Origin: Nemertoderma westbladi
Taxonomy: Eukaryota > Xenacoelomorpha > Nemertodermatida > Nemertodermatidae
Length of the DNA stretch: 58,992 nucleotides
Direction: 5' to 3'
Assembly (NCBI GenBank): GCA_032718475.1
Contig: JAUCBJ010004831.1
Location: 1-58,992 of the forward strand
Shown here: piece after piece, positions 20,431 to 35,100 of the stretch
Layout: the number at the start of each line of letters is the position of its first letter
How positions within the stretch are numbered: the first letter of the stretch is position 1
Made by a program: the position numbers and the translations under genes
Notes under the pieces: generated by a model
Seen by the model: the letters and a program-made list of their open reading frames with translations, nothing else
Database searches by the model: none
Told to the model about the DNA's origin: nothing

Positions 20431-22249
20431 GATTACTTATTTTACTAATTTAAAGCTCAAAACAACATTTTTATATTTATAAAGTTGATTACGATATAAT
20501 ATCGACTATTTTGGTTAAATTATGCTTTACTAAGGGTTTTTACACCATCTAGTGCCATGATCTGCATATCCAGCTTGTATAATTGCCTTATTGGCTATGC
20601 TCCTTACTGATAAGCTGATAAGTACGATTAGTTCAGTGGTTATTGACTCTTTTTGTTATTGTTGGACAGAAGAAGTCGCATTGCCCATGCAGAAGCTTTA
20701 TTCCCCGGTCAAGTTTAATTGACTGGTGGTTATTACAGGCCTAATGTCTAAACTTAAAGAGTTAATAATTGAATTATAATTATTTATCATTATATTGGAT
20801 ATTCTACTGGTAAATTCAAGTTGTCATTATTATTTGCTTAATATATCGCTGATATTACAGAATCAAGGAAGTTTTACACGCGCCAGAACAGGTGGGTTGC
20901 TGTAACTAAGTATCAGTATCAGATTTGTGTGTTGTCATATCTCTGACTTACTAAATAATTAATATATGGCGATATTTCAGACCATTATTGTAGGCAAAGC
21001 TCTTATTATTAATTACATCACGATTGAGAGTTGTCACAAATTGAATACTGTAGTGATATCAATATAATTAGACCAAAGACTTGTCACAATACGTTTCCTC
21101 TAAAGGGAAACACAATCACCAGACTTGAGTTCTTACAGAATTAATTAGTCAGTCATTTACTTGTTATACTGTGTTGCCACACCCTCCCGGTATCATATCT
21201 CAGTTAAATACAATAGATAATCAAATACCGTATTGAACTAAGTGAAATATAGAGCAAATCAATACATCGCAAGGAGAAAGGGTAAATACAGATATACTAG
21301 AGCGGCCATTTGGTGCATAAATATTTATCAATTTATATTGTAAACACTGATCCCATTTATTGTATTTTTTGGTAAGTATTCTGCAAGTATTTGATAAACT
21401 TTATTTACTGGTGTATAACCGGAGAGTGTAAAGGAGTACTTTATATACCGTTATTTATAATTGGTGTATTTGTTGTTTTTTGCTTTCACATATTGGTGAG
21501 TTTTGAACATTACCTGATAGCGCCCTATGTGTTTGTGGACCTTGTAAGGCGTAGACGTTCGTTTTCTACTGTAAGTCGGGTACAATAGGTAAATTCGCGC
21601 TGCAATAATTCTAGATTGGTTGGGTCAGATAATAGACGGAACCTCATATTTACCGTAAAACATCTTACTGCAAGTCTGCCTACTGTGAATTACCGGTATC
21701 TGATTTGCTTTGCTTCATAGTGTATTAAGTAAATGCTTAATTGTTCTGTAGGCCTCATTTTACCCCCTATCTTATTCCTATTTCCATCTTCAATCACCCT
21801 CTTCAATCATCCTCGCTAATGCGGATTTGGAGGTGTCAGTGTAGGTTGCGGGGCCGGGAAGGTATCAGTGTAGTTGGTACGTAGCGGGTTCAGACTGTGA
21901 AACAAATACAAGACTTGTAAGTGTGAAAATTCCTATTTCCATTATTGGAACATAAAAAGTTATTTATTTCCTTGTGGGAGGAAATATAGCTTTATTCCCA
22001 ACGAATTACCTTTCATACTTGGTTTTACGGAATTAAAGCGCAGAAGTACGACTGGCCCATCAAAAATATACAAAACATAGTCTCTGGATGAATCGTGGAG
22101 CACTTTCGTTTCTTCAACCAAGTATCGAACTGCTATTTATCGACTTACCTTATGGTGTGAAAGGTTTGATATCGCATTCGTCCTTCCTTACTGCATTATA
22201 TTAAGCAATATAAAGATGTATGTATATAATAGAATAACAATTAATATTC
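20431..22249. other. AT-rich spacer, nothing recognised
   Basis: No coding homology. A 65-codon hydrophobic frame at 21391-21588 has no supporting feature. A short GC-richer patch lies at 21820-21890. Confidence 0.45.
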
Positions 22250-22273
22250 CAGGACCACCACCATTATGTAAGG

Positions 22274-22324
22274 GCCGCAGCGGCCGTTTAGTACCAGTGT
22301 ACTGGTGCTGCGGTGTACAGTATT
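22274..22324. repeat. 51-bp dispersed repeat, copy 2
   Basis: Diverged partner of 14230-14280; see there. Confidence 0.55.
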
Positions 22325-22440
22325 ATACAGACTCTGAAGCTGCTGCCACACACAAGCAGTACAGCAGTATCTTATTACAGGTCATTCGGGTAGGCCGTAT
22401 ACCCCAGTTATTGAGGCCTCAGTCAAAATCCGGATACCAC

Positions 22441-22456
22441 ACCCCCTTTTCCTCCG
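22441..22456 (-). other. polypurine tract / LTR junction of the Gypsy fragment
   Basis: The minus strand reads GAGGAAAAGGGGG then TGTGG; the purine run followed by TG is the plus-strand primer site and LTR edge. Confidence 0.75.
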
Positions 22457-23135
22457 CGATCGAAACGCATTATGGCGTGGCGTTTTGGTCGTTGATGTCC
22501 CAATGCACTGTCTTACGCTGGGCCAGTGTACTGGGACGCATGGGATAGGCCTTCCTGAGGGCCGATTTACTTTCAGTTTCGAAATTGTTTGGTATGTCCG
22601 GTTCATCTGATTGTGATGGTTTGGTTGGAGGTTCTGAAGCGCCCCCTGGTGGTGTGGAGTGATATCGTCGGATGAAGCGGCGGTTTCGCCACCATGTCCG
22701 GCCAGAATTGAGTTTCACGCGATAGTCGCGTCGCCGGCCAGCCTCCACTACCAGTCCTATGCGCGTCCACCTTTTGGAACGGGGGTCCTGTATGCGGACC
22801 GTGTCGCCTATGGCAATGGGCCGGAGGTCATGTGCGGACCGGTTATAGAACTCCACGGCCCTACCGCGCTGTGTTTCCGCGCGTTTATCCGCCGTGTCCG
22901 CTTCCGTTGCCACTGTTGTTTATAATGGTTGTGGTGGGCGGGGATTGTAGTTTGCAGACGTCGTCCAAACACCGTTTCATTGGGCGATCGCCCGTTCGCG
23001 CGTGGTGTGTTTCTCAGTTCCAACAGCCCGCGTTGGAACTCTTCAGAGCGTATGTCAGGGTGTTGCACCTTCCTAAGCAGCGTTTTGATCTGTTTGACGC
23101 TGGCCTCCGCATGGCCATTGCTGCTAGGGAAGTAT

Positions 23136-26100
23136 CAACAAAGAGAGGTATCACCCAAATGGAGTCCCAGGTCCCGATCCCTACAAAGAGAGGTATCACC
23201 CAAATGGAGACCCAGGTCCCGATCCCAACAATGAGAGGTATCACCCAAATGGAGTCCCAGGTCCCAATCCCAACAAAGAGAGGTTTCACCAAAATGGAGA
23301 CCCAGGTCCTGATCCCTACAAAGAGAGGTATCACCCAAATAGAGACCCAGGTCCCGATCCCTGCAAAGAGAGGTATCACCCAAATGGAGACCCAGGTCCC
23401 GATCCCAACAATGAGAGGTTTCACCAAAATGGAGACCCAGGTCCCGATCCCTACAAAGAGAGGTATCACCCAAATGGAGTCCCAGGTCCCAATCCCAACA
23501 AAGAGAGGTTTCACCAAAATGGAGACCCAGGTCCCGATCCCAACAAAGAGAGGTATCACCCAAATGGAGTCCCAGATCCCGATCCCAACAAAGAGAGGTA
23601 TCACCCAAATGGAGACCCAGGTCCCGATCCCAACAAAGAGAGGTATCACCCAAATGGACTCCCAGGACCCGATCCCAACAATGAGAGGTATCACCCAAAT
23701 GGAGTCCCAGGTCCCGATCCCAACAAAGAGAGGTTTCATCCAAATGGAGTCCCAGGTCCCAATCCCAACAAAGAGAGGTGTCACCCAAACGGAGTCCCAG
23801 ATCCCGATCCCAACAAAGAGAGGTTTCATCCAAATGGAGTCCCAGGTCCCAATCCCAACAAAGAGAGGTGTCACCCAAACGGAGTCCCAGATCCCGATCC
23901 CAACAAAGAGAGGTATCACCCAAATGGAGACCCAGGTCCCGATCCCAACAAAGAGAGGTGTCACCCAAACGGAGTCCCAGATCCCGATCCCAACAAAGAG
24001 AGGTATCACCCAAATGGAGACCCAGGTCCCGATCCCAACAAAGAGAGGTTTCATCCAAATGGAGACCCAGGTTCAGATCCCATCAAAGAGAGGTGTCACC
24101 CAAACGGAGTCCTAGGTCCCGATCCCAACAAAGAGAGGTATCACCCAAATGGAGTCCCAGGTCCCAATCCCAACAAAGAGAGGTATCACCCAAATGGAGA
24201 CCCAGGTCCCGATCCCTACAAAGAGAGGTATCACCCAAATGGAGACCCATGTCCCGATCCCAACAAAGAGAGGTTTCACCCAAATGGAGACCCAGGTCCC
24301 GATCCCAACAAAGAGAGGTATCACCCAAATGGAGACCCAGGTCCCGATCCCAACAAAGAGAGGTATCACCCAAATGGAGACCCATGTCCCGATCCCAACA
24401 AAGAGAGGTTTCACCCAAATGGAGACCCAGGTCCCGATCCCAACAAAGAGAGGTATCACCCAAATGGAGTCCCAGGTCCCAATCCCAACAGAGAGAGGTT
24501 TCACCAAAATGGAGACCCAGGTCCCGATCCCTACAAAGAGAGGTATCACCCAAATGGACTCCCAGGACCCGATCCCAACAATGAGAGGTATCACCCAAAT
24601 GGAGTCCCAGGTCCCGATCCCAACAAAGATAGGTTTCATCCAAATGGAGTCCTAGGTCCCGATCCCAACAAAGAGAGGTGTCACCCATAATGAGTCCCAG
24701 GTCCCGATCCCATCAAAGAGAGGTGTCACCAATATGGAGTCCCAGGTTCAGATCCCAACAAAGAGAGGTATCACCCAAATGGAGTCCCAGGTCCCGATCC
24801 CATCAAAGGGAGGTGTCACCCAAACGGAGTCCTAGGTCCCGATCCCAACAAAGAGAGGTGTCACCCATAAGGAGTCCCAGCTCCCGATCCCATCAAAGGG
24901 AGGTGTCACACATATGGAGTCCCAGGTCCCGATCCCATCAAAGAGAGGTGTCACACCAAAGAAGTTACAGCTCCCGATCCTAACAAAGAGAGGTTTCACC
25001 CAAACGGCGTCCCAGGTCCCGATCCCATCAAAGGGAGGTGTCATCCATAAGGAGTCCCAGCTCCCGATCCCATCTAAGGGAGGTGTCACCTAAACGTAGT
25101 TACAGGTCCCGATCCCAACAAAGAGAGGTGTCACCCAAACGTAGTTACAGGTCCCGATCCCAACAAAGAGAGGTGTCACCCAAACGTAGTTACAGGTCCC
25201 GATCCCAACAAAGAGAGGTGTCACCCAAACGTAGTTACAGGTCCCGATCCCAACAAAGAGAGGTGTCACCCAAACGTAGTTACAGGTCCCGATCCCAACA
25301 AAGGGAGGTGTCACCCAAACGTAGTTACAGGTCCCGATCCCAACAAAGAGAGGTGTCACCCAAACGCAGTTACAGGTCCCGATCCCAACAAAGAGAGGTG
25401 TCACCCAAACGTAGTTACAGGTCCCGATCCCAACAAAGAGAGGTGTCACCCAAACGGCGTCCCAGGTCCCGATCCCATCAAAGGGAGGTGTCATCCATAA
25501 GGAGTCCCAGCTCCCGATCCCACCTAAGGGAGGTGTCACCCATATGGAGTCCCAGGTCCCGATCCCCTCAAAGAGAGGTTTCACCCCAAAGTAGTTACAG
25601 GTTCCGATCCTAACAAAGAGAGGTTTCACCCCAACGTAGTTACAGGTCCCGATCCCAACAAAGAGAGGTGTCACCTAAACGTAGTTACAGGTCCCGATCC
25701 CAACAAAGAGAGGTGTCACCCAAACGTAGTTACAGGTCCCGATCCCAACAAAGAGATGTGTCACCCATATGGAGTCCCAGGTCCCGATCCCAACAAAGGG
25801 AGGTGTCACCCATAAGGAGTCCCAGGTCCCGTTCCCATCAAAGGGAGGTGTCACCCAAACGTAGTCCCAGGTCCCGATCCCATCAAAGAGAGGTGTCACC
25901 CCAACGTAGTTACAGGTCCCGATCCCAACAAAGAGATGTGTCACCCATATGGAGTCCCAGGTCCCGATCCCAACAAAGGGAGGTGTCACCCATAAGGAGT
26001 CCCAGGTCCCGTTCCCATCAAAGGGAGGTGTCACCCAAACGTAGTCCCAGGTCCCGATCCCATCAAAGAGAGGTGTCACCCATATGGAGTCCCAGGTTCA

Positions 26101-29100
26101 GATCCCATCAAAGAGAGCAGTCCCAGGTCCCGATCCCATCAAAGTGAGGTGTCACCCAAACGTAGTCCCAGGTCCTGATCCCAACAAAGGGAGGTGTCAC
26201 CCAAACGTAGTTACAGGTCCCGATCCCAAAAAAGGGAGGTGTCACCCAAATGGAGTCCCAAGTCCCGATCCCAACAATGAGAGGTGTCACCCAAACGTAG
26301 TCCCAGGTCCTGATCCCAACAAAGGGAGGTGTCACCCAAACGTAGTTACAGGTCCCGATCCCAAAAAAGGGAGGTGTCACCCAAATGGAGTCCCAAGTCC
26401 CGATCCCATCAAAGGGAGGTGTCACCCAAATTGAGTCCCAGGTCCCGATCCCATCAAAGGGAGGTTTCACCCATAAGGAGTTCCAGGTCCCGATCCCAAA
26501 AAGAGAGGTGTCACCCATGAGGAGCCCCAGGTCCCGATCCCATCAAAGGGAGGTGTCACCCAAACGTAGTCCCAAATCCCGATCCCAACAAAGGGAGGTG
26601 TCCCTATATATACAAAGGGAGGTGTCACACATAAGGAGTCCCAGGTCCCGATCCCAACAAAGAGAGGTGTCACCCAAACGTAGTCCCAGGTCCCGATCCC
26701 ATGAAAGATAGGTGTCACCCAAACGTAGTCCCAGGTCCCGATCCCATGAAAGATAGGTGGCACCCATAAGGAGTCCCAGGTCCCGATCCCAACAAAGAGA
26801 GGTGTCACCCAAACGTAGTCCCAGGTCCCGATCCCATGAAAGATAGGTGTCACCCATAAGGAGTCCCAGGTACCGATCCCATCAAAGGGAGGTGTCACCC
26901 ATAAGGAGTCCCAGGTCCCGATCCCATCAAAGGGAGGTGTCACCCATAAGGAGTCCCAGGATCAGATCCCTTCAAAGAGAGCAGTCCCAGGTCCCAATCC
27001 CATCAAAGAGAGGAGTCACCCATATGGAGTCCCAGGTCCCGATCCCAACAAAGAGAGGTGTCACTCAAACGTAGTCACAGGTCCCGATCCCATGAAAGAT
27101 AAGTGTCACCCATAAGGAGTCCCAGGTCCCGATGCCATGAAAGATAGGTGGCACCCATAAGGAGTCCCAGGCCCCGATCCCAACAAAGAGAGGTGTCACC
27201 CAAACGTAGTCACAGGTCCCGATCCCATGAAAGATAAGTGTCACCCATAAGGAGTCCCAGGTCCCGATCTCATCAAAGGGAGGTGTCACCCATAAGGAGT
27301 CCCAGGTCCCGATCCCAACAAAGGGAGGTGTTACCCAAACGTAGTCCCAGATTCAGATCCCATCAAAGAGAGGTGTCACCCATAAGGAGTCCCAGGTCCC
27401 GATACCATCAAAGGGAGGTGTCACCCATAAGGAGTCCCAGGTCCCGATCCCATCAAAGGGAGGTGTCACCCATAAGGAGTCCCAGGTCCCGATCCCATCA
27501 AAGGGAGGTGTCACCCATAAGGAGTCCCAGGTTCAGATCCCTTCAAAGAGAGCAGTCCCAGGTCCCGATCCCATCAAAGAGAGGTGTCACCCAAACGTAG
27601 TCACAGGTCCCGATCCCAACAAAGTTAGGTGTCACCCAAACGGAGTCCTAGGTCCCGATCCCATCAAAGAGAGGTGTCACCAATATGGAGTTCCTGGTCA
27701 CGATCCCATCAAAGGGAGGTGTCACCTATAAGGAGTCGGTCCCGATCCCATGAAAGGGAGGTGTCACCCATAAGGAGTCCCAGGTCCCGATCCCAACAAA
27801 GGGAGGTGTCAGCCAAACGTAGTCACAGATTCAGATCCCATCAAAGAGAGGTGTCACCCATAAGGTGTCCCAGGTCCCGATCCCGTCAAAGGGAGGTGTC
27901 ACCCATAAGGAGTCCCAGGTCCCGATGCCATCAAAGGGAGGTGTCACCCATGAGGAGTCCCAGGTCCCGATCCCATCAAAGGGAGGTGTCACCCATAAGG
28001 AGTCCCAGGTCCCGATCCCATCAAAGGGAGGTGTCACCCAAACGTACTCCCAGGTCCCGATCCCATCAAAGAGAGGTGTCACCCATATGGAGTCCCAGGT
28101 TCAGATCCCAACAAAGAGAGGTATCACCCAAATGGAGTCCCAGGTCCTGATCCCAACAAAGAGAGGTTTCATCCAAATGGAGTCCTAGGTCCCGATCCCA
28201 TCAAAGAGAGGTTTCACCCAAATGGAGACCCAGGTCCCGATCCCAACAAAGAGAGGTTTCACCCCAACGTAGTTACAGGTCCCGATCCCAACAAAGAGAG
28301 GTGTCACCCATAATGAGTCCCAGGTCCCGATCCCATCAAAGAGAGGTGTCACCACAAAGTAGTTACAGGTTCCGATCCCAACAAAGAGAGGTGTCACCCA
28401 AACGGAGTCCTAGGTCCCGATCCCATCAAAGGGAGGTGTCACCCAAACGGAGTCCTAGGTCCCGATCCCAACAAAGAGAGGTGTCACCCATAAGGAGTCC
28501 CAGCTCCCGATCCCATCAAAGGGAGGTGTCACACATATGGAGTCCCAGGTCCCGATCCCATCAAAGAGAGGTGTCACACCAAAGAAGTTACAGCTCCCGA
28601 TCCTAACAAAGAGAGGTGTCACCCAAACGGCGTCCCAGGTCCCGATCCCATCAAAGGGAGGTGTCATCCATAAGGAGTCCCAGCTCCCGATCCCATCTAA
28701 GGGAGGTGTCACCCATATGGAGTCCCAGGTCCCGATCCCCTCAAAGAGAGGTTTCACCCCAAAGTAGTTACAGGTTCCGATCCTAACAAAGAGAGGTTTC
28801 ACCCCAACGTAGTTACAGGTCCCGATCCCAACAAAGAGAGGTGTCACCCAAACGTAGTTACAGGTCCCGATCCCAACAAAGAGAGGTGTCACCCCAACGT
28901 AGTTACAGGTCCCGATCCCAACAAAGAGAGGTGTCACCCCAACGTAGTTACAGGTCCCGATCCCATCAAAGAGAGGTGTCACACCAAAGAAGTTACAGCT
29001 CCCGATCCTAACAAAGAGAGTGTTCACCCAAACGTAGTCCCAGGTCCCGATCCCATCTAAGGGAGGTGTCACCCATATGGAGTCCCAGGTCCCGATCCCC

Positions 29101-32100
29101 TCAAAGAGAGGTTTCACCCCAACGTAGTTACAGGTCCCGATCCCATCAAAGAGAGGTGTCACACCAAAGAAGTTACAGCTCCCGATCCTAACAAAGAGAG
29201 TTTTCACCCAAACGTAGTCCCAGGTCCCGATCCCATCTAAGGGAGGTGTCACCCATATGGAGTCCCAGGTCCCGATCCCATCAAAAAGAGGTGTCACACC
29301 AAAGAAGTTACAGCTCCCGATCCTAACAAAGAGAGTTTTCAACCAAACGTTGTCCCAGGTCCCGATCCCATCTAAGGGAGGTGTCACCCATATGGAGTCC
29401 CAGGTCCCGATCCCCTCAAAGAGAGGTTTCACCCCAAAGTAGTTACAGGTTCCGATCCTAACAAAGAGAGGTTTCACCCCAACGTAGTTACAGGTCCCGA
29501 TCCCAACAAAGAGAGGTGTCACCTAAACGTTGTTACAGGTCCCGATCCCATCAAAGGGGGGTGTCACCCAAACGCAGTCCCAGGTCCCGATCCCCTCAAA
29601 GAGAGGTTTCACCCCAAAGTAGTTACAGGTTCCCATCCTAACAAAGAGAGGTTTCACCCCAACGGGTCCCGATCCCAACAAAGAGAGGTGTCACCTAAAC
29701 GTAGTTACAGGTCCCGATCCCAACAAAGAGAGGTGTCACCCAAACGTAGTTACAGGTCCCGATCCCAACAAAGAGAGGTGTCACCCCAACGTAGTTACAG
29801 GTCCCGATCCCAACAAAGAGATGTGTCACCCATATGGAGTCCCAGGTCCCGTTCCCATCAAAGGGAGGTGTCACCCAAACGTAGTTACAGGTCCCGGTCC
29901 CAAAAAAGGGAGGTGTCACCCAAATGGAGTCCCAAGTCCCGATCCCATCAAAGGGAGGTGTCACCCAAATTGAGTCCCAGGTCCCGATCCCATCAAAGGG
30001 AGGTGTCACCCATATGGAGTCCCAGGTCCCGATCCCAACAAAGAGAGGTTTCACCCATAAGGAGTTCCAGGTCCCGATCCCAACAAAGAGAGGTGTCACC
30101 CATGAGGAGCCCCAGGTCCCGATCCCATCAAAGGGAGGTGTCACCCAAACGTAGTCCCAAATCCCGATCCCAACAAAGGGAGGTGTCACCCATATGGAAT
30201 CCCAGGTACCGATCCCATCAAAGGGAGGTGTCACACATAAGGAGTCCAGGTCCCGATCCCAACAAAGAGAGGTGTCACCCAAACGTAGTCCCAGGTCCCG
30301 ATCCCATGAAAGATAGGTGTCACCCAAACGTAGTCCCAGGTCCCGATCCCATGAAAGATAGGTGGCACCCATAAGGAGTCCCAGGTCCCGATCCCAACAA
30401 ATAGAGGTGTCACCCAAACGTAGTCCCAGGTCCCGATCCCATGAAGGGGAGGTGTCACCCATATGGAGTCCCAGGTCCCGATCCCATCAAAGAGAGGTGT
30501 CACACCAAAGAAGTTACAGCTCCCGATCCTAACAAAGAGAGTTTTCACCCAAACGTAGTCCCAGGTCCCGATCCCATCTAAGGGAGGTGTCACCCATATG
30601 GAGTCCCAGGTCCCGATCCCCTCAAAGAGAGGTTTCACCCCAAAGTAGTTACAGGTTCCGATCCTAACAAAGAGAGGTTTCACCCCAACGTAGTTACAGG
30701 TCCCGATCCCAACAAAGAGAGGTGTCACCTAAACGTTGTTACAGGTCCCGATCCCATCAAAGGGGGGTGTCACCCAAACGCAGTCCCAGGTCCCGATCCC
30801 GTCAAAGAGAGGTTTCACCCCAAAGTAGTTACAGGTTCCGATCCTAACAAAGAGAGGTTTCACCCCAACGGGTCCCGATCCCAACAAAGAGAGGTGTCAC
30901 CTAAACGTAGTTACAGGTCCCGATCCCAACAAAGAGAGGTGTCACCCAAACGTAGTTACAGGTCCCGATCCCAACAAAGAGAGGTGTCACCCCAACGTAG
31001 TTACAGGTCCCGATCCCAACAAAGAGATGTGTCACCCATATGGAGTCCCAGGTCCCGATCCCAACAAAGGGAGGTGTCACCCATAAGGAGTCCCAGGTCC
31101 CGTTCCCATCAAAGGGAGGTGTCACCCAAACGTAGTTACAGGTCCCGGTCCCAAAAAAGGGAGGTGTCACCCAAATGGAGTCCCAAGTCCCGATCCCATC
31201 AAAGGGAGGTGTCACCCATATGGAGTCCCAGGTCCCGAGCCCCACAAAGAGAGGTGTCACCCCAAAGTAGTTACAGGTCCCGATCCTAACAAAGAGAGTT
31301 TTCACCCAAACGTAGTCCCAGGTCCCGATCCCATCTAAGGGAGGTGTCACCCATATGGAGTCCCAGGTCCCGATCCCCTCAAAGAGAGGTTTCACCCCAA
31401 AGTAGTTACAGGTTCCGATCCTAACAAAGAGAGGTTTCACCCCAACGTAGTTACAGGTCCCGATCCCAACAAAGAGAGGTGTCACCTAAACGTTGTTACA
31501 GGTCCCGATCCCATCAAAGGGGGGTGTCACCCAAACGCAGTCCCAGGTCCCGATCCCCTCAAAGAGAGGTTTCACCCCAAAGTAGTTACAGGTTCCGATC
31601 CCAACAAAGAGAGGTTTCACCCCAACGGGTCCCGATCCCAACAAAGAGAGGTGTCACCTAAACGTAGTTACAGGTCCCGATCCCAACAAAGAGAGGTGTC
31701 ACCCAAACGTAGTTACAGGTCCCGATCCCAACAAAGAGAGGTGTCACCCCAACGTAGTTACAGGTCCCGATCCCAACAAAGAGATGTGTCACCCATATGG
31801 AGTCCCAGGTCCCGATCCCAACAAAGGGAGGTGTCACCCATAAGGAGTCCCAGGTCCCGTTCCCATCAAAGGGAGGTGTCACCCAAACGTAGTTACAGGT
31901 CCCGGTCCCAAAAAAGGGAGGTGTCACCCAAATGGAGTCCCAAGTCCCGATCCCATCAAAGGGAGGTGTCACCCAAATTGAGTCCCAGGCCCCGATCCCA
32001 TCAAAGGGAGGTGTCACCCATATGGAGTCCCAGGTCCCGATCCCAACAAAGAGAGGTGTCACCCATAAGGAGTCCCAGGTCCCGATCCCAACAAAGAAAG

Positions 32101-35100
32101 GTGTCACCCAAACGTAGTCCCAGGTCCCGATCCCATGAAAGATAGGTGTCACCCATAAGGAGTTCCAGGTCCCGATCCCAACAAAGAGAGGTGTCACCCA
32201 TGAGGAGCCCCAGGTCCCGATCCCATCAAAGGGAGGTGTCACCCAAACGTAGTCCCAAATCCCGATCCCAACAAAGGGAGGTGTCACCCATATGGAATCC
32301 CAGGTACCGATCCCATCAAAGGGAGGTGTCACACATAAGGAGTCCAGGTCCCGATCCCAACAAAGAGAGGTGTCACCCAAACGTAGTCCCAGGTCCCGAT
32401 CCCATGAAAGATAGGTGTCACCCAAACGTAGTCCCAGGTCCCGATCCCATGAAAGATAGGTGGCACCCATAAGGAGTCCCAGGTCCCGATCCCAACAAAG
32501 AGAGGTGTCACCCAAACGTAGTCCCAGGTCCCGATCCCATGAAAGGGAGGTGTCACCCATATGGAATCCCAGGTACCGATCCCATCAAAGGGAGGTGTCA
32601 CCCATAAGGTGTCCCAGGTCCCGATCCCAACAAAGGGAGGTGTCACCCAAACGTAGTCCCAGATTCAGATCCCATCAAAGAGAGGTGTCACCCATAAGGA
32701 GTCCCAGGTCCCGATACCATCAAAGGGAGGTGTCACCCATAAGGAGTCCCAGGTCCCGATCCCAACAAAGAAAGGTGTCACCCAAACGTAGTCCCAGGTC
32801 CCGATCCCATGAAAGATAGGTGTCACCCATAAGGAGTCCCAGGTCCCGATACCATCAAAGGGAGGTGTCACCCATAAGGAGTCCCAGGTCCCGATCCCAT
32901 CAAAGGGAGGTGTCACCCATAAGGAGTCCCAGGATCAGATCCCTTCAAAGAGAGCAGTCCCAGGTCCCAATCCCATCAAAGAGAGGAGTCACCCATATGG
33001 AGTCCCAGGTCCCGATCCCAACAAAGAGAGGTGTCACTAAAACGTAGTCCCAGGTCCCGATCCCATGAAAGATAGGTGTCACCCAAACGTAGTCCCAGGT
33101 CCCGATGCCATGAAAGATAGGTGGCACCCATAAGGAGTCCCAGGCCCCGATCCCAACAAAGAGAGGTGTCACCCAAACGTAGTCACAGGTCCCGATCCCA
33201 TGAAAGATAAGTGTCACCCATAAGGAGTCCCAGGTCCCGATCCCATCAAAGGGAGGTGTCACCCATAAGGAGTCCCAGGTCCCGATCCCAACAAAGGGAG
33301 GTGTCACCCAAACGTAGTCCCAGATTCAGATCCCATCAAAGAGAGGTTGTCACCCATAAGGAGTCCCAGGTCCCGATACCATCAAAGGGAGGTGTCACCC
33401 ATAAGGAGTCCCAGGTCCCGATCCCATCAAAGGGAGGTGTCACCCATAAGGAGTCCCAGGTCCCGATCCCATCAAAGGGAGGTGTCACCCATAAGGAGTC
33501 CCAGGTTCAGATCCCTTCAAAGAGAGCAGTCCCAGGTCCCGATCCCATCAAAGGGAGGTGTCACCCAAACGTAGTCCCAGATCCCGATACAAACAGAGGG
33601 AGGTGTCACCCATAAGGAGTCCCAGGTCCCGATCCCCTCAAAGAGAGGTTTCACCCCAAAGTAGTTACAGGTTCCGATCCTAACAAAGAGAGTTTTCACC
33701 CAAACGTAGTCCCAGGTCCCGATCCCAACAAAGAGAGGTGTCACCCAAACGTAGTTACAGGTCCCGATCCCAACAAAGAGAGGTGTCACCCCAACGTAGT
33801 TACAGGTCCCGATCCCAACAAAGAGATGTGTCACCCATATGGAGTCCCAGGTCCCGATCCCAACAAAGGGAGGTGTCACCCATAAGGAGTCCCAGGTCCC
33901 GTTCCCATCAAAGGGAGGTGTCACCCAAACGTAGTTACAGGTCCCGGTCCCAAAAAAGGGAGGTGTCACCCAAATGGAGTCCCAAGTCCCGATCCCATCA
34001 AAGGGAGGTGTCACCCAAATTGAGTCCCAGGTCCCGATCCCATCAAAGGGAGGTGTCACCCATATGGAGTCCCAGGTCCTGATCCCAACAAAGAGAGGTG
34101 TCACCCCAACGTAGTTACAGGTCCCGATCCCAACAAAGAGATGTGTCACCCATATGGAGTCCCAGGTCCCGATCCCATCAAAGAGAGGTGTCACCCATAA
34201 GGAGTTCCAGGTCCCGATCCCAACAAAGAGAGGTGTCACCCATGAGGAGCCCCAGGTCCCGATCCCATCAAAGGGAGGTGTCACCCAAACGTAGTCCCAA
34301 ATCCCGATCCCAACAAAGGGAGGTGTCACCCATATGGAATCCCAGGTACCGATCCCATCAAAGGGAGGTGTCACACATAAGGAGTCCAGGTCCCGATCCC
34401 AACAAAGAGAGGTGTCACCCAAACGTAGTCCCAGGTCCCGATCCCATGAAAGATAGGTGTCACCCAAACGTAGTCCCAGGTCCCGATCCCATGAAAGATA
34501 GGTGGCACCCATAAGGAGTCCCAGGTCCCGATCCCAACAAATAGAGGTGTCACCCAAACGTAGTCCCAGGTCCCGATCCCATGAAAGGGAGGTGTCACCC
34601 ATATGGAGTCCCAGGTCCCGATCCCATCAAAGAGATGTGTCACACCAAAGAAGTTACAGCTCCCGATCCTAACAAAGAGAGGTGTCACCCAAACGTAGTC
34701 CCAGGTCCCGATCCCATGAAAGATAGGTGTCACCCAAACGTAGTCCCAGGTCCCGATCCCAACAAAGAGAGGTGTCACCCAAACGTAGTTACAGGTCCCG
34801 ATCCCAACAAAGAGAGGTGTCACCCCAACGTAGTTACAGGTCCCGATCCCAACAAAGAGATGTGTCACCCATATGGAGTCCCAGGTCCCGATCCCAACAA
34901 AGGGAGGTGTCACCCATAAGGAGTCCCAGGTCCCGTTCCCATCAAAGGGAGGTGTCACCCAAACGTAGTTACAGGTCCCGGTCCCAAAAAAGGGAGGTGT
35001 CACCCAAATGGAGTCCCAAGTCCCGATCCCATCAAAGGGAGGTGTCACCCATATGGAGTCCCAGGTCCCGATCCCCTCAAAGAGAGGTTTCACCCCAAAG

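Larger units (their letters stand above)
22250..23135 (-). mobile_element. Ty3/Gypsy element, 3' end (integrase tail, polypurine tract, LTR start)
   Basis: On the minus strand: SSNGHAEASVKQIK, which holds the last catalytic Glu of the integrase core; then GLLELRNTPRANGRSPNE and VFGRRLQTTIPAHH; then IGDTVRIQDPRSKRWTRIG and DYRVKLNSGRTWWRNRRFIR, the Gypsy integrase C-terminal domain. ORF stop near 22470. A polypurine tract GGAGGAAAAGGGGG is followed at 22441 by TGTGGTATCC, the start of an LTR running leftward. The LTR's far end is not defined. The integrase is cut at 23135, where the 45-bp array begins. Confidence 0.9.

Noticed and set aside
21391-21588. 65-codon hydrophobic frame as a small membrane protein
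   Set aside because: AT-rich chance frame with no conserved motif, splice context or neighbour support.
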